A stretch of DNA of 64,000 nt from CAJCJE01 sp035948315 (GCA_035948315.1 DASZJG010000002.1:1-64000), one strand, 5' to 3'; positions 52,396 through 61,725 are shown, counted from the stretch's first letter. Program-made: numbers and translations. The notes: generated from the letters alone by a model not told the origin.

Positions 52396-52613
52396 CAGAA
52401 GCCCGCCGTCAGGGCGCGTTGCACCAGTGCGCCGAGACCGGTCACCACCGAGTTGCCGGTGACCACGGCGTAGAGCACCGCCGCGAACGCGGCCGCGGCG
52501 ATCGTGCCGATCGCGTATTCCGCCGTGCTCATTCCTTCGTCGGCCTCGAATCCCGCGAGGGCTCCGGTGCCGGCCGGCAGGAACGCGGTGGCGAGCAGCA
52601 GCCTTGACCTCAT
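52395..52613 (-). CDS. DUF4244 Flp-pilin-like protein
   Basis: 72 residues, DUF4244. The segment DEGMSTAEYAIGTIAAAAFAAVLYAVV (about 25-51) is a Flp-type prepilin segment: glycine at the cleavage site, E at +5 and Y at +6, followed by a hydrophobic helix. It is likely the major subunit of the pilus built by the neighbouring Tad proteins. The ATG at 52613 follows AAGGAGAAC. Confidence 0.9.
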   Translation of the reverse strand: MRSRLLLATAFLPAGTGALAGFEADEGMSTAEYAIGTIAAAAFAAVLYAVVTGNSVVTGLGALVQRALTAGF

Positions 52614-52675
52614 CCTTGTTCTCCTTCCTTCGTCATTCCGCGCGAGCGCGGACGTCCGTTGTGGACGGTCTTGGG

Positions 52676-53422
52676 TCACAGCGTCGGGATCAGCCGGGTG
52701 GCGAGGCCGATCACGACCGGGACCACGCCGAGGCAGATGAACGCCGGCAGGAAGCACAGGCCGAGCGGTCCGGTGACCGCGACCGCGGCCCGTTGCGCCT
52801 TGGCCTCGGCCAGGTCGTCGGCTGCCGCCCGGACCTCGTTGGCCAGGTTCTCGGCGACGCCGGCGAGCGCGGCACCGGACCGGGCGGTGCGGCGTGCACC
52901 CCTGGCCAGTCGGGCGGTGTCCGGATGCGCGAGAGCGGGTGCCCACGCCTGCACCGGGTCGGCGCCGAGCGCGATCAGCTCAGCCGTGTGCCGCAGCGCG
53001 GGGCCCGCGTCGCCGGGGACTCCTGCGGCGATGGCGGCGACCGCGCTGGGCACGGGTAAGCCGCCGCGCAGGCAGGCCGCGAGCAGATCCCAACTGCTCG
53101 CCAGGACCAGCGGATCGGCCGATCCGCCGACCTGCCGTGCTCGTCGCCGAATGAAACGGCGGCAGGCAACAAAAGCCATGCCACCGACCACCAGGCCGAC
53201 CAGCGCACCGGAGGGCCAGCCGGCCACGACCATCGTCAGCGCACCAACCGAGACGGCGACGATCGCCGGCCGCGCCCGGTCGCCGAGCTGCCGGCTCAGC
53301 CAATGGGATCGCGAATCGGGCGGCTTGCCGAGCAGAGCGAGTCTGCGGCGGACGTTGACCGGGCTCGGTCCGACGAGCAGCGCGACGGCGAGCAGCAGTG
53401 CCGCGAGCGCATGGCCGTTCAT
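52676..53422 (-). CDS. tadC: Type II secretion F-family protein (TadC-like)
   Basis: A 248-residue inner-membrane platform protein. The T2SSF domain (about 110-205, with LASSWDLLAACLRGGLPVPSAVAAIA) is followed by a helix pair (LGLCFLPAFICLGVVPVVIGL). It pairs with TadB to anchor the pilus ATPase. It starts at ATG 53422, four bases overlapping the tadB stop, with AAGGAGGCG upstream. Confidence 0.87.
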   Translation of the reverse strand: MNGHALAALLLAVALLVGPSPVNVRRRLALLGKPPDSRSHWLSRQLGDRARPAIVAVSVGALTMVVAGWPSGALVGLVVGGMAFVACRRFIRRRARQVGGSADPLVLASSWDLLAACLRGGLPVPSAVAAIAAGVPGDAGPALRHTAELIALGADPVQAWAPALAHPDTARLARGARRTARSGAALAGVAENLANEVRAAADDLAEAKAQRAAVAVTGPLGLCFLPAFICLGVVPVVIGLATRLIPTL

Positions 53423-54255
53423 GTCGCCTCCTTTGTGGACGGTGGCAGGACCGCGTGCGAGGTGAGCTTGGCGATCCAGAGCACGCCCGCGCAGACGAGG
53501 ATGGTGCCGACGGCCAGCAGGCCCTGGCCGATGCCGGTGGTGAGCAGGACACGTACTGGCGCGGCGCCCATCAGCTGGCCGAGCACGATGCCGACGACCG
53601 GCAACGCGGCGAGCACGGTGCCGCTGGCCCGCGGGCCGGCCATTCTGGCCTGGACCTGTTTGCTGAAGCGGACTCGGCCGTCGACGTCCTTGCGGACCGC
53701 GTCCAGCACCTCGGCGGTGGGCAGACCGTGCCGGCGGGCCAGGGTGAGCGCGGCGGCGAACGGGCGGAGCAGGCCGGCGAGGTGGGGCGCGCCTGCCGCG
53801 CAGTGTTGTACTGCCCGGTCGACATCGCCGCCGAGCCGAACGGCACTGGCCACCGCGACAAGCACGGCTGCCGATTCGGGCTCGGCGTCCTCGGCGACCG
53901 CCGTTGCCGCGGCCGCCGTGTTCGCGCCCGCCTTCAGCTCGGCGACCATGCCGGACAGCGCCTGCGCCACGCCTTCGGTCGCGGCGAGCCTGCCGCGCAG
54001 TTCGTTGCGGGCGCGCCAGCGCCGAATGAAGGTCGCGACCGCCACGACGACGGCGATGGCAAGACCGAGGCCGGAGAACAACAGCGCGGCAACGCCCAGC
54101 GCCGCGATGCCGACCACCGGGCCCGGTCGGGTGATCTTCGGCCGGGGCCAGCGGGAGGGCGGCAGCAAGTTGATGGCACGCAGGCGGGTCACGCCGGTTT
54201 GGGTCGGCCAGGCGAGGAGCGCGGCGGAGAGCGTGATGTTCGCGAGGCTCAGCAT
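53419..54255 (-). CDS. tadB: Type II secretion F-family protein (TadB-like)
   Basis: A 278-residue membrane protein with two N-terminal helices around 45-75 (VVGIAALGVAALLFSGLGLAIAVVVAVATF), a cytosolic T2SSF domain (about 100-200, RRHGLPTAEVLDAVRKD) and C-terminal helices after 220. With TadC it forms the inner-membrane platform. Its ATG overlaps the end of tadA by seven bases. Confidence 0.87.
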   Translation of the reverse strand: MLSLANITLSAALLAWPTQTGVTRLRAINLLPPSRWPRPKITRPGPVVGIAALGVAALLFSGLGLAIAVVVAVATFIRRWRARNELRGRLAATEGVAQALSGMVAELKAGANTAAAATAVAEDAEPESAAVLVAVASAVRLGGDVDRAVQHCAAGAPHLAGLLRPFAAALTLARRHGLPTAEVLDAVRKDVDGRVRFSKQVQARMAGPRASGTVLAALPVVGIVLGQLMGAAPVRVLLTTGIGQGLLAVGTILVCAGVLWIAKLTSHAVLPPSTKEAT

Positions 54256-55784
54256 GGCTCGTCGCCGAGTGGGTCGAGGGTGGGCCAGGTGGGCTGGTCA
54301 CGAGTGGCTGCGGTCGGGCGGCCCGGCGTGGCTGCGGTCGGTTGGGCGGGCGCGGCTGCGGTCGATTGGGTGGGCGGGGCTGGGGTCGGTTGGGCGGGTA
54401 CGGATGCGATCGGTTGGGCGTAGGCGAGCGGTTCGGTTGGGGCGATCGGTTGGGTGGGGGCGAGCGGTTGGGTGGGCGCGGCAGCGGTCGGTTCGGTGGA
54501 GGCGGAGGCGATCGGTTCGGTGGGGGCAGCCGGATTCGTGGGGGCGGATGCGATCGGTTCCGTGGGGGCGAGCGGTTGGGTGGAGGCGGATGTGGTCGGG
54601 TGGGTTCGGGCTGGGGTGGTTGCTGGGGTTGGGCGGGAGAGGAGGTCGGTCAGGTGGGTCCAGCCGGCGAGGCGGCCGGTGGGTTGCCAGGCGGGGAGGA
54701 CCTGGATGCCGTTCGCGGTGCGGAGGACCACGCCGATCTCGGCCAGTTTCCTGGTGCCGCCGGGCTCGCGGCAGACGTGCAGGATCACGCGGAGGGCGGC
54801 TGCCGCCTGGCTGTGCAGCGCGGGGCGGGACAGGCCGCCGAGGGCGGCGAGAGCTTCCAACCGGGCGGGGACCTCGGCGGGTGAGTTGGCGTGCAGGGTG
54901 CCTGCTCCTCCGTCGTGGCCGGTGTTCAGGGCGGCGAGGAGTTCGCAGACCTCGGCTCCTCTGACCTCGCCGACCACCAATCGATCCGGACGCATGCGCA
55001 GGGCCTGGCGGACCAGTTCGCGGACGGTCACCTCGCCGACGCCTTCGATGTTCGGGGGCCTGGCCACGAGGCGGACTACTTGGGGGTGGCGGGGTTGGAG
55101 TTCGCCGGCGTCTTCGACGCAGACGATTCGCTCGCGGTCGGGGACCTGGCCGAGGAGGGCGGCCAGGAGGGTGGTCTTGCCGGTTCCGGTGCCGCCGGTA
55201 ACCAGGAAGGCGAGGCGGGCGCGGACGATCTCGGTGAGTAGGTCGGCCACGTCCTGTGTGAATGTGCCGAGCCGGGCCAGTGCGGTCAGGTCGTGTCTGG
55301 CTGGGCGGAGGACGCGAAGGGACAGGCAGGTGCCGTCGGGAGCGAGCGGCGGGAGGATCGCGTGCAGGCGGATTCGGCCGTCGGCACCGCTGCCGGGCAG
55401 CCAGGCGTCGACGTGTGGCTGGGCATCGTCGAGGCGGCGTCCGGCGACCACGGCGAGACGGCCGGCCAGGCGGCGAACTGCTTCCTCGTCGGGGAAGGCG
55501 ATGTCGGCCCGGCGCAGACCGGCGCTGCCGTCGACCCAGACCTCGCCGGGTTTGTTGACCAGGACGTCGGTGGTGTCCGGGTCGCGCAGGAGTGGCTCCA
55601 GAATGCCGGCGCCGAGGAATTCCTGGTGCAGCACGCGAAGCGCGTCCAGCAGGTCGGCGTCGCCGAGCACGCCGCCTGCCTCGGCGCGGATGGCGTCGGC
55701 GACGAGGGCGGGCGTGATGCCGGTGCCGCCGGTGGCAAGCCGGTGGCGAACCCGGTCGATCAGGTCCGCACGCGTGACGGTCAT
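54249..55784 (-). CDS. tadA: Tad pilus secretion ATPase (TadA/CpaF-like) with repetitive tail
   Basis: 511 residues. A CpaF-type ATPase occupies about 1-390: N-terminal domain, Walker A VTGGTGTGKTTLL (near 193-205), Asp box VCVEDAGELQP, Walker B RMRPDRLVVGEVRGAE and the His box LNTGHDGGAGTLHANS. It powers pilus assembly. The last 115 residues are unlike other CpaF proteins: a low-complexity stretch of repeated PT/AP units (for example APTEP, APTQP, ASTEP) between about 400 and 495. The ATG at 55784 overlaps the ssd stop. Confidence 0.92.
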   Translation of the reverse strand: MTVTRADLIDRVRHRLATGGTGITPALVADAIRAEAGGVLGDADLLDALRVLHQEFLGAGILEPLLRDPDTTDVLVNKPGEVWVDGSAGLRRADIAFPDEEAVRRLAGRLAVVAGRRLDDAQPHVDAWLPGSGADGRIRLHAILPPLAPDGTCLSLRVLRPARHDLTALARLGTFTQDVADLLTEIVRARLAFLVTGGTGTGKTTLLAALLGQVPDRERIVCVEDAGELQPRHPQVVRLVARPPNIEGVGEVTVRELVRQALRMRPDRLVVGEVRGAEVCELLAALNTGHDGGAGTLHANSPAEVPARLEALAALGGLSRPALHSQAAAALRVILHVCREPGGTRKLAEIGVVLRTANGIQVLPAWQPTGRLAGWTHLTDLLSRPTPATTPARTHPTTSASTQPLAPTEPIASAPTNPAAPTEPIASASTEPTAAAPTQPLAPTQPIAPTEPLAYAQPIASVPAQPTPAPPTQSTAAAPAQPTAATPGRPTAATRDQPTWPTLDPLGDEPC

Positions 55785-56869
55785 GACGCCACCACCGGAG
55801 AGACGCGGGTGCACACGACGTCGAGCACCGCGGTGGCCGCGGCGGCGAGCGGGCCGGTGGCGCGTTGCCAGAGCACCCCGCGTTCCAATGTGCTGGCCAG
55901 TTTGGGTTCCGGGCGCATCGAGGCGACCAGCGGCAGACCGATCGCGTTGGCCACGTCGGCCGGGCGCAGGCCGCCGGGGGCCGGGCCGCGCACCACGGTC
56001 TCGGCGCGGATTCCCCGGTCGGTCAACCATTCCGCCATCCGACGCGCCGCGGCCGACGCGCGCACCTCGGCGGGCACGACGAGCACGGTGAGGTCGGCGC
56101 GGTCGAGGGCGAGCAGCGCGACTTCCGATGTGCTGCGCGGCAGATCGCAGATGACGGTCTCGCCCGCTCGGCGACCGGCCTGCAGGACCGCGGCAAGGGC
56201 TTCCGGTTCGGGGCCGGGGCCGTCCCGGTCGCAGGAGACCATGGTGAGCCGGGCATCGCCCTTGGTGCGACCGGGCAGCGCGGATCGCAACGAGGCCACC
56301 GGTATCCGGCCGCCGCGCACCCGCAGTTCCGGCCAGCGCAGGCCGACTTCGGCCTCGGCGCCGAGCACGAGATCGATGCCGCCGCCAAGCGGATCGCAAT
56401 CGACGAGCAATGCGTTGTCCCCTCGACGAAGCGCGGCCATGGCGACCGCGGCGGCGAACACCGACGCGCCCGCTCCACCTCTTCCGCCGAGTACGGCGAG
56501 GATCCGGCCCTCGGTCGGCGATGGCCGGTCGACGGCGTCGGCGAGCGCTTCGGTGATGGTGGCTGACTTTGTGGGCAGGGGAACGACATCGACGGCACCG
56601 AGCCGGACCGCGAGCGGCCAGAGGCCGTCGGGTGGTGGGTCCTGTCCGCAGGTGATCAGCACGCGCTCACGACGTGGTAGTTCCGCGTCGATACAGGCGC
56701 GTGCTGCTGATTCGTCGAGCAGTATCAGGGGCGCGGTGGCCCAGGCTCTGCGCGCGGCGACGGCGTCGGGCACGCGGTGCAGTTCGCAACCGGCGGCCGC
56801 GGCCAGACGCAGGAGTTCGTCGAGCAGTGACTCCTCGCCGCACATGACGAGCGGGAGATCCGTATCCAC
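55781..56869 (-). CDS. ssd: CpaE/Ssd-like MinD-family ATPase
   Basis: A 362-residue protein: an N-terminal receiver-like domain of about 115 residues, then a MinD/ParA-type domain with the deviant Walker A GGRGGAGASVF (lysine replaced by alanine or absent) and LVDCDPLGGGIDLVLG. This matches the septum-site-determining/CpaE proteins of the helicase/secretion neighbourhood, which position Tad machinery. I take the GTG at 56869, behind a GGGGTG site, as start; longer frames to 57031 are non-conserved. Confidence 0.88.
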   Translation of the reverse strand: MDTDLPLVMCGEESLLDELLRLAAAAGCELHRVPDAVAARRAWATAPLILLDESAARACIDAELPRRERVLITCGQDPPPDGLWPLAVRLGAVDVVPLPTKSATITEALADAVDRPSPTEGRILAVLGGRGGAGASVFAAAVAMAALRRGDNALLVDCDPLGGGIDLVLGAEAEVGLRWPELRVRGGRIPVASLRSALPGRTKGDARLTMVSCDRDGPGPEPEALAAVLQAGRRAGETVICDLPRSTSEVALLALDRADLTVLVVPAEVRASAAARRMAEWLTDRGIRAETVVRGPAPGGLRPADVANAIGLPLVASMRPEPKLASTLERGVLWQRATGPLAAAATAVLDVVCTRVSPVVAS

Positions 56870-57536
56870 GTTGCACCCCAACCCTTTTCGTTGATCGGCG
56901 GTCGCCTTGTCGATCGCCGGTTCCGTGCGCACAACGCTTCCCTGAACGCAAGGAGTCGACAACGACCAGTGATCAACTTGTGGATGGCGGGGCCCGATGT
57001 GGATAACTGGCGGCGCTGGACAACGCGACACGCTTATTTGTCAGGGGCCGCTGACAAACTCGCGCGGGGCGCTCTTGGGCCAACCACGGATGGGAGGCGC
57101 AAAACATGATGAAGCTGAAAATTCGTTAAGTAGCGCGGATCCGCGTTAATTGGGTACGACGGATTTTCAGTCTGCGCGGATGATCCGGCGCGAAGGCATT
57201 GAACAGCCATTGAGCTGCGGACATGGGACGACCCCCGTCAGGGGGGAGGGACGGGGGTCGTCGTAGGTTCAGCCCCGGGGGGTCGGACTGAACCGGTCCG
57301 GCAATGCCGAACGTCTCTACTGTATCCCCCCGACGCCCGCTGACGCATGCGCCTCGGCCGAATAGACATCGCAGCGAGTCTTGGCCGTGCTCGGCGATCA
57401 GCGCCTGAACAGGTGCGTAGCGCTGGAAAATTCTCGGGCGTGCGACGGCACACACCGGATGGGTTCATCCTGGGCAGCCACTCGAATGACACAAATCGGC
57501 CCACACACCACCACGGTGCGTGGGCCGAACTCCGCG
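56870..57536. other. Non-coding stretch upstream of the Tad operon
   Basis: About 670 bp with no supported gene. It contains the hairpin at 57227-57262 and presumably the Tad promoter. A 32-codon frame at 57126-57224 on the minus strand lacks a ribosome binding site and I do not call it. Confidence 0.55.
57227..57262. terminator. Strong hairpin, possible terminator of the LiaF-like transcript
   Basis: A perfect 13-bp GC-rich stem (57227-57239 with 57250-57262) and a 10-nt purine loop. It lies 275 bp beyond the stop of the minus-strand gene at 57537-58001 and in front of the Tad operon, so it may insulate the two. Confidence 0.6.
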
Positions 57537-58001
57537 TCAGGACGCGCGAGCGGGGTCGTCGATGGTCGGGTAGCGGCCTTCCCGGTGCGCGGCCACCGCA
57601 TCGCGCAGGTACTCCTTGGTGAACATCGCGGACAGCATCGCGACACCCTCCCGGTTGACCCGGATCTCGCCGTGCCGGATCTCGCCGTTGATCCGCACCA
57701 CGCGGCTCGGCTCGACATCGGTACGGGCCTGGTAGTCCTTGATCCGGCCCCGGCCTAGCCAGCGTAGGTCCTCGTCGTCGATGACGGCGTCGGCGGGCAG
57801 CAGCAGTTTGATCATGGCGTGGTCGAGATCGACGGTGATGTCGATGTCTCCGGCCGGGATCCGCGGCGAGCGCAGGTCGAGCACGACGTGGCCGCGGCGG
57901 GCGCGGACGGCGAAGGTGCGGGCGTCGGTCCAGTTGCCGAGCTTGCGGACCTGGGTGTAGTCGGCGCGGACGCGTTCGACGGTCTCGGGCGTGGCGTTCA
58001 T
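57537..58001 (-). CDS. LiaF C-terminal-like protein of unknown function
   Basis: A 154-residue soluble protein with a strand-rich middle (VVLDLRSPRIPAGDIDITVDLDHAMIKLLLP, about 39-69) similar to the beta-helix at the C-terminus of LiaF and DUF1707-associated proteins, which respond to cell-wall stress. No membrane helices, so it is not a LiaF. GGAGGAACAC precedes the ATG at 58001. A near-perfect palindrome lies 70 bp upstream of the start, so expression is probably repressor-controlled. Confidence 0.72.
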   Translation of the reverse strand: MNATPETVERVRADYTQVRKLGNWTDARTFAVRARRGHVVLDLRSPRIPAGDIDITVDLDHAMIKLLLPADAVIDDEDLRWLGRGRIKDYQARTDVEPSRVVRINGEIRHGEIRVNREGVAMLSAMFTKEYLRDAVAAHREGRYPTIDDPARAS

Positions 58002-58070
58002 CTCTGTGTTCCTCCGTGGAATCGGGCAACAGCCTCGCGGATTAAGTCACTTCTTTGCGACTTCTCTTAC

Positions 58071-58086
58071 AATACTAGATAGTATT
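58071..58086 (-). promoter_or_regulatory. 16-bp operator palindrome upstream of the LiaF-like gene
   Basis: AATACTAGATAGTATT has 7-bp arms (AATACTA and TAGTATT) with a 2-bp centre, in an AT-rich island of an otherwise GC-rich region, 70-85 bp before the start codon. The A/T-rich form resembles sites of PadR- or GntR-type repressors; no candidate repressor gene is adjacent. Confidence 0.7.
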
Positions 58087-58637
58087 TGGACTAAGACTCT
58101 TGCGCAATGGGTGAAGCTCCCTCGATGTGGGTGACAAGACGCCCCCGAGCGGCGGTACCGACCATGGCCACTGGACCGCTACACCGCTTGTTACCAGCGG
58201 GTTTGGTCACCCTTGGTTGCTTGACCGGTGCACCCGACCGAGCTCTTGAAGTTACGCAGGTCACAGAGGTACAAAGGACGTGCGGACTTCAGGTCGGCCA
58301 GGGGCTCGGTAGAAGAGAAGCCAGGCTCACCCCGACAGAGCTCCGTGCGCGAACACCAGGCACCCACGCGCAGCACGCCGCGGGAGGCTTGTCGTTGAGG
58401 GACTGCGTATCGGGACGCCGGACGCCGAGTCCCCAGCCATACGACATCGTTGCAGCTTGGTAACCTGCGAATGTTCGCGCTGAGTGCGGCGCCCGTCGGT
58501 CTGACCGACGGGCGCCGCAGCATGTTCGGCAGAAGCCTCCGTTGGGCGGTTGACCGCCCCGGTCCATGTGAGTAACTTCCCAATCCTGCGCCAACTGTGG
58601 GAATGAATTACCAATTCGCGCGGCACGGGGAGTGGGC
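58087..58637. other. 550-bp non-coding region before namZ
   Basis: Both strands lack a frame with start, ribosome binding site and recognisable product. A long hairpin lies at 58485-58519. Composition is less GC-rich than the genes around it. It could hold a small RNA or long leader; nothing further can be supported. Confidence 0.55.
58485..58519. terminator. Orphan 16-bp perfect hairpin
   Basis: A 16-bp perfect stem (58485-58500 with 58504-58519) closed by a 3-nt loop (CTG), about 120 bp before namZ. There is no annotated gene whose end it would mark, so it may end a small RNA transcript or act as a leader attenuator. Confidence 0.65.
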
Positions 58638-59906
58638 ATGTCACCGATCAGCCGACGCGGCTTCCTCGCCGCGTCAGCACTGGCTGCTCCGGCGATCGCG
58701 GTCGCCGCTCAGAGCACCGTCGCCGCCGACCCGGCGCCGAGGACGACGGTCCTGCCCGGCGCGGACCAACTGGCCGCCGACGGTTGGCAGGCCCTGGCTG
58801 GCCGCAAGGTCGGCGTGCTGTCCAACCCGACCGGCGTACTGCTCAACCTCACCCACATCGTCGACTCGATGGTCGCCGCCGGGAGGAAGCCGCTGGCCGC
58901 GTTCGGGCCGGAACACGGCTTCCGGGGCACCTCGCAGGCGGGCGGCTCGGAGGGCAACTACACCGACCCGCGCACCGGTATCCCGGTCTACGACGCCTAC
59001 GGCGCGACCGCCGAGGACCTGGCCGGGATGTACACCAAGGCCGGGGTCGACACCGTGCTGTTCGACATCGCGGGCGCCGGCGCGCGGTTCTACACCTATA
59101 CCTGGACCATGTACCTGGCCATGCGGGCCGCCGTGATGACCGGCGCGTCCTTCGTGGTGGTAGACCGGCCGTGCCCGATCGGCGGGCAGGCGTACGGGCC
59201 GCAGCTCGACCCGGCCTACGCGACGCTGGTGGGCCTCAAGCCGATCGTGCAGCAGTCCGGGATGACCGCGGGCGAGTTGGCGAAGATGTTCAACGAGCTG
59301 TTCCTGCCCGGCGACACCGGCGGGAAACGGTTGTCCAGCCTGGAGATCGTGCCGGTGCGTGGGCTGCGCCGCGACGAGCTGTTCCTGGACACGAACCTGC
59401 CGTGGGTGCTGCCGAGCCCGAACATGCCGACCGGCGACACCGCGCTGCTCTACCCGGGGACCTGCCTGTTCGAGGGCACCGTCATGTCCGAGGGACGGGG
59501 CACCTGCCGGCCGTTCGAGATGATCGGCGCGCCGAACATCGACTGGCACTGGGCGGAGACGCTCAACACCATGAACCTGCCCGGAGTCGAGTTCCGGGAG
59601 AACTACTATGTGCCGACGTTCGACAAGTTCGTCGGCCAGACCTGCGGCGGGGTCCAAGCGCACATCACCGATCCGCGCCGGATCGACGCGATCCGCACCG
59701 CCGTCGCCATGATCGTCACCGCGAAGAAGCTCTACCCATCGATCTTCGGATGGACCTCCAACAACTACATCGACAACCTCAGCGGATCGAACCGGCTGCG
59801 CACCATGGTCGACGCCGGAGCGTCCACTGAGGACATCGTCGGTGCCTGGCAGGCGGAACTCGCGCGGTTCCGAACCGAGCGCGAACCGTTCCTGCTCTAT
59901 CGATGA
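58638..59906 (+). CDS. namZ: Exo-beta-N-acetylmuramidase NamZ (DUF1343)
   Basis: A 422-residue exported glycosidase that releases MurNAc from the non-reducing end of peptidoglycan fragments. The N-terminus has a twin-arginine signal (SRRGFLAASALAAPAIAVAA, about 5-24). DUF1343 motifs are visible: LSNPTGV, FGPEHGFRGTSQAG, FDIAGAGARFYTY and LPSPNMPT with LYPGTCLFEGT. The ATG at 58638 is five bases behind GGGGAG; GTG 58632 is less well placed. It starts a plus-strand group that ends with murQ. Confidence 0.93.
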   Translation: MSPISRRGFLAASALAAPAIAVAAQSTVAADPAPRTTVLPGADQLAADGWQALAGRKVGVLSNPTGVLLNLTHIVDSMVAAGRKPLAAFGPEHGFRGTSQAGGSEGNYTDPRTGIPVYDAYGATAEDLAGMYTKAGVDTVLFDIAGAGARFYTYTWTMYLAMRAAVMTGASFVVVDRPCPIGGQAYGPQLDPAYATLVGLKPIVQQSGMTAGELAKMFNELFLPGDTGGKRLSSLEIVPVRGLRRDELFLDTNLPWVLPSPNMPTGDTALLYPGTCLFEGTVMSEGRGTCRPFEMIGAPNIDWHWAETLNTMNLPGVEFRENYYVPTFDKFVGQTCGGVQAHITDPRRIDAIRTAVAMIVTAKKLYPSIFGWTSNNYIDNLSGSNRLRTMVDAGASTEDIVGAWQAELARFRTEREPFLLYR

Positions 59907-59946
59907 CCTTCATCCATGCTGGGTATATGAGACAGACGAGGTGGCC

Positions 59947-61725
59947 ATGTCCAGTCGCAGAGTCGCCATCAGCGCGTTACTGCTCGCCGTGGCGGCAGGC
60001 ATGAGCGCGATACCGGCGGGCGCGTCGACCGACACGCCGAACTGGCCCGGACCGAGCTTCGGTCGCTTCGACCAGCCGCAGACCGGCTTCATGCCGGCCT
60101 GGACGACGCTACGCAACGGCTCGCCGCAGGAGGTCGGGTTGGACCCGGGCGTGGTCGAGGCGGCGCAGCAGCAGGAAGCGAACTGGACGCAGAACCAGCC
60201 GGGCACCGGGCATCCGATGTTCTCCGGCGAGGTCACCCTGCTCGTGCACGACGGCGTGATCGTCTCCAAGCAGGCGGCCGGGTACGCGCTGCGCTACTCG
60301 GATCAGCAGGGTGATCTGCTGCCGGCCGATCAGCAGATCCCGATGCACACGGACACCATCTTCGACCTGGCCTCGCTGTCCAAACTGTTCACGTCGATCG
60401 TCGCCGTGCAGGAGATCCAGGCCGGCAAGCTGAACCTGAACGCGACCGTGGCCAGTTACCTGCCGCAGTATGCGAGCAACGGCAAGGGCGACATCACCAT
60501 CGAGCAGTTGCTCACGCACACCTCCGGCCTGCCGCCGGACCCGAGCCCGGCGCTGTGGACGTACGCGACCATGCCGGAGCGGATCAACGCGATCCTCAAC
60601 ACCGTGCCGCAGTACCCGGCCGGCACCACCTACCTCTACTCCGACCTCAACATGCTCAGCCTGCAACTGGTGTTGCAGCAGATCACCGGCAAGACGCTGG
60701 ACGTGCTGGTGCACGACGGCATCACCGGACCGCTGGGCATGCACGACACCATGTACAACCCGCCCGCCTACCTCAAGCCGAGGATCGCGGCCGCGGAGTA
60801 CGAGGTCGGACCGGGCGAGCCGCAGCGCGGCCTGGTGTGGGGCTCGGTGCACGACGAGAACGCCTGGGCCCTTGGCGGCGTCGCCGGCCACGCGGGCGTG
60901 TTCTCCACCGTCTCGGACATGGCGATCCTGGCGCAGGCCATCCTCAACGGCGGAACCTATGGCGGGCACCGGATCCTGAGCCAGCAGTCGGTCACCATGC
61001 TGGAGACCAACTACAACCAGAAGTTCCCCGGCGACTCGCACGGTCTCGGTTTCGAACTGGACCAGCGCTGGTACATGAACCGGCTGAACAGCGCGTTCAC
61101 GCTGGGCCACACCGGATACACCGGCACCACGATCGTGATCGACCCGGTGTCGCGCTCGGTCGCGCTGCAGTTCAGCAACCGGGTGCACCCGACCCGCAAC
61201 TGGGGCTCGACCAACCCGGCTCGCCGCGCCGCGGACGACGGGCTGGCCAACGCGATGGCGGTGAAGTCGCCGGACGGCGGACCGTCCTGGTACTCGGGCA
61301 TCGGTGACGCCACGACCGCGACGCTGACCACGACCGTCGAGCCGAAGAGCGGGCCGACCAACATCAGCTATGACACGTTCGTGGACACCGAGGCGGGCAG
61401 TGACTTCGTCTACCTGCAAACGAGCACGGACGGCACCACCTGGACGAACGTGCCGACCACGGTGACCGGCACCGGCGCGCCGACCGGAGCGGTCACCTCG
61501 CTCTCCGGCGGCGTCCGGACCTGGTGGCACGTGACCGCGCAACTGCCCGCGACGAGTACCGGGAAGCTGATGGTTCGGTGGCAGTACGTGACCGACCCGG
61601 AGTACACCGGGCGCGGGGTGAACGTCGCCGGGGTTCGGGTGAGCGACTCCTCCGGAGTGCTGCTCGACGGCGACCGCGATCCCGGCGCGTTCACCGGCGT
61701 GAACTGGGCGCTGAGCTGGCGTTGA
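59947..61725 (+). CDS. Secreted serine hydrolase of the beta-lactamase/YbbE type
   Basis: 592 residues with a signal peptide (about 1-26) and a class C beta-lactamase-like domain (about 60-430). The nucleophile is in SLSK (S-x-x-K), the second motif is YSDLN (Y-x-N-like) and HTGYTGT near 385 is the third. A C-terminal beta-sandwich of about 150 residues (ISYDTFVDTEAGSDFVYLQTS) probably binds the wall. In the MurNAc operon of Bacillus the homologue YbbE sits with namZ, murR and murQ, as here. It is likely a muropeptide or D-ester hydrolase, not a resistance enzyme. Confidence 0.9.
   Translation: MSSRRVAISALLLAVAAGMSAIPAGASTDTPNWPGPSFGRFDQPQTGFMPAWTTLRNGSPQEVGLDPGVVEAAQQQEANWTQNQPGTGHPMFSGEVTLLVHDGVIVSKQAAGYALRYSDQQGDLLPADQQIPMHTDTIFDLASLSKLFTSIVAVQEIQAGKLNLNATVASYLPQYASNGKGDITIEQLLTHTSGLPPDPSPALWTYATMPERINAILNTVPQYPAGTTYLYSDLNMLSLQLVLQQITGKTLDVLVHDGITGPLGMHDTMYNPPAYLKPRIAAAEYEVGPGEPQRGLVWGSVHDENAWALGGVAGHAGVFSTVSDMAILAQAILNGGTYGGHRILSQQSVTMLETNYNQKFPGDSHGLGFELDQRWYMNRLNSAFTLGHTGYTGTTIVIDPVSRSVALQFSNRVHPTRNWGSTNPARRAADDGLANAMAVKSPDGGPSWYSGIGDATTATLTTTVEPKSGPTNISYDTFVDTEAGSDFVYLQTSTDGTTWTNVPTTVTGTGAPTGAVTSLSGGVRTWWHVTAQLPATSTGKLMVRWQYVTDPEYTGRGVNVAGVRVSDSSGVLLDGDRDPGAFTGVNWALSWR

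Noticed and set aside
57126..57224. A 32-codon minus-strand frame starting just after a hairpin, rich in basic residues
   Set aside because: No ribosome binding site, and its start lies directly against the hairpin stem; no family resemblance.
59947..61725. The beta-lactamase-like protein as an antibiotic resistance enzyme
   Set aside because: Operon context (namZ, murR, murQ) and the extra C-terminal domain fit a YbbE-like wall hydrolase.
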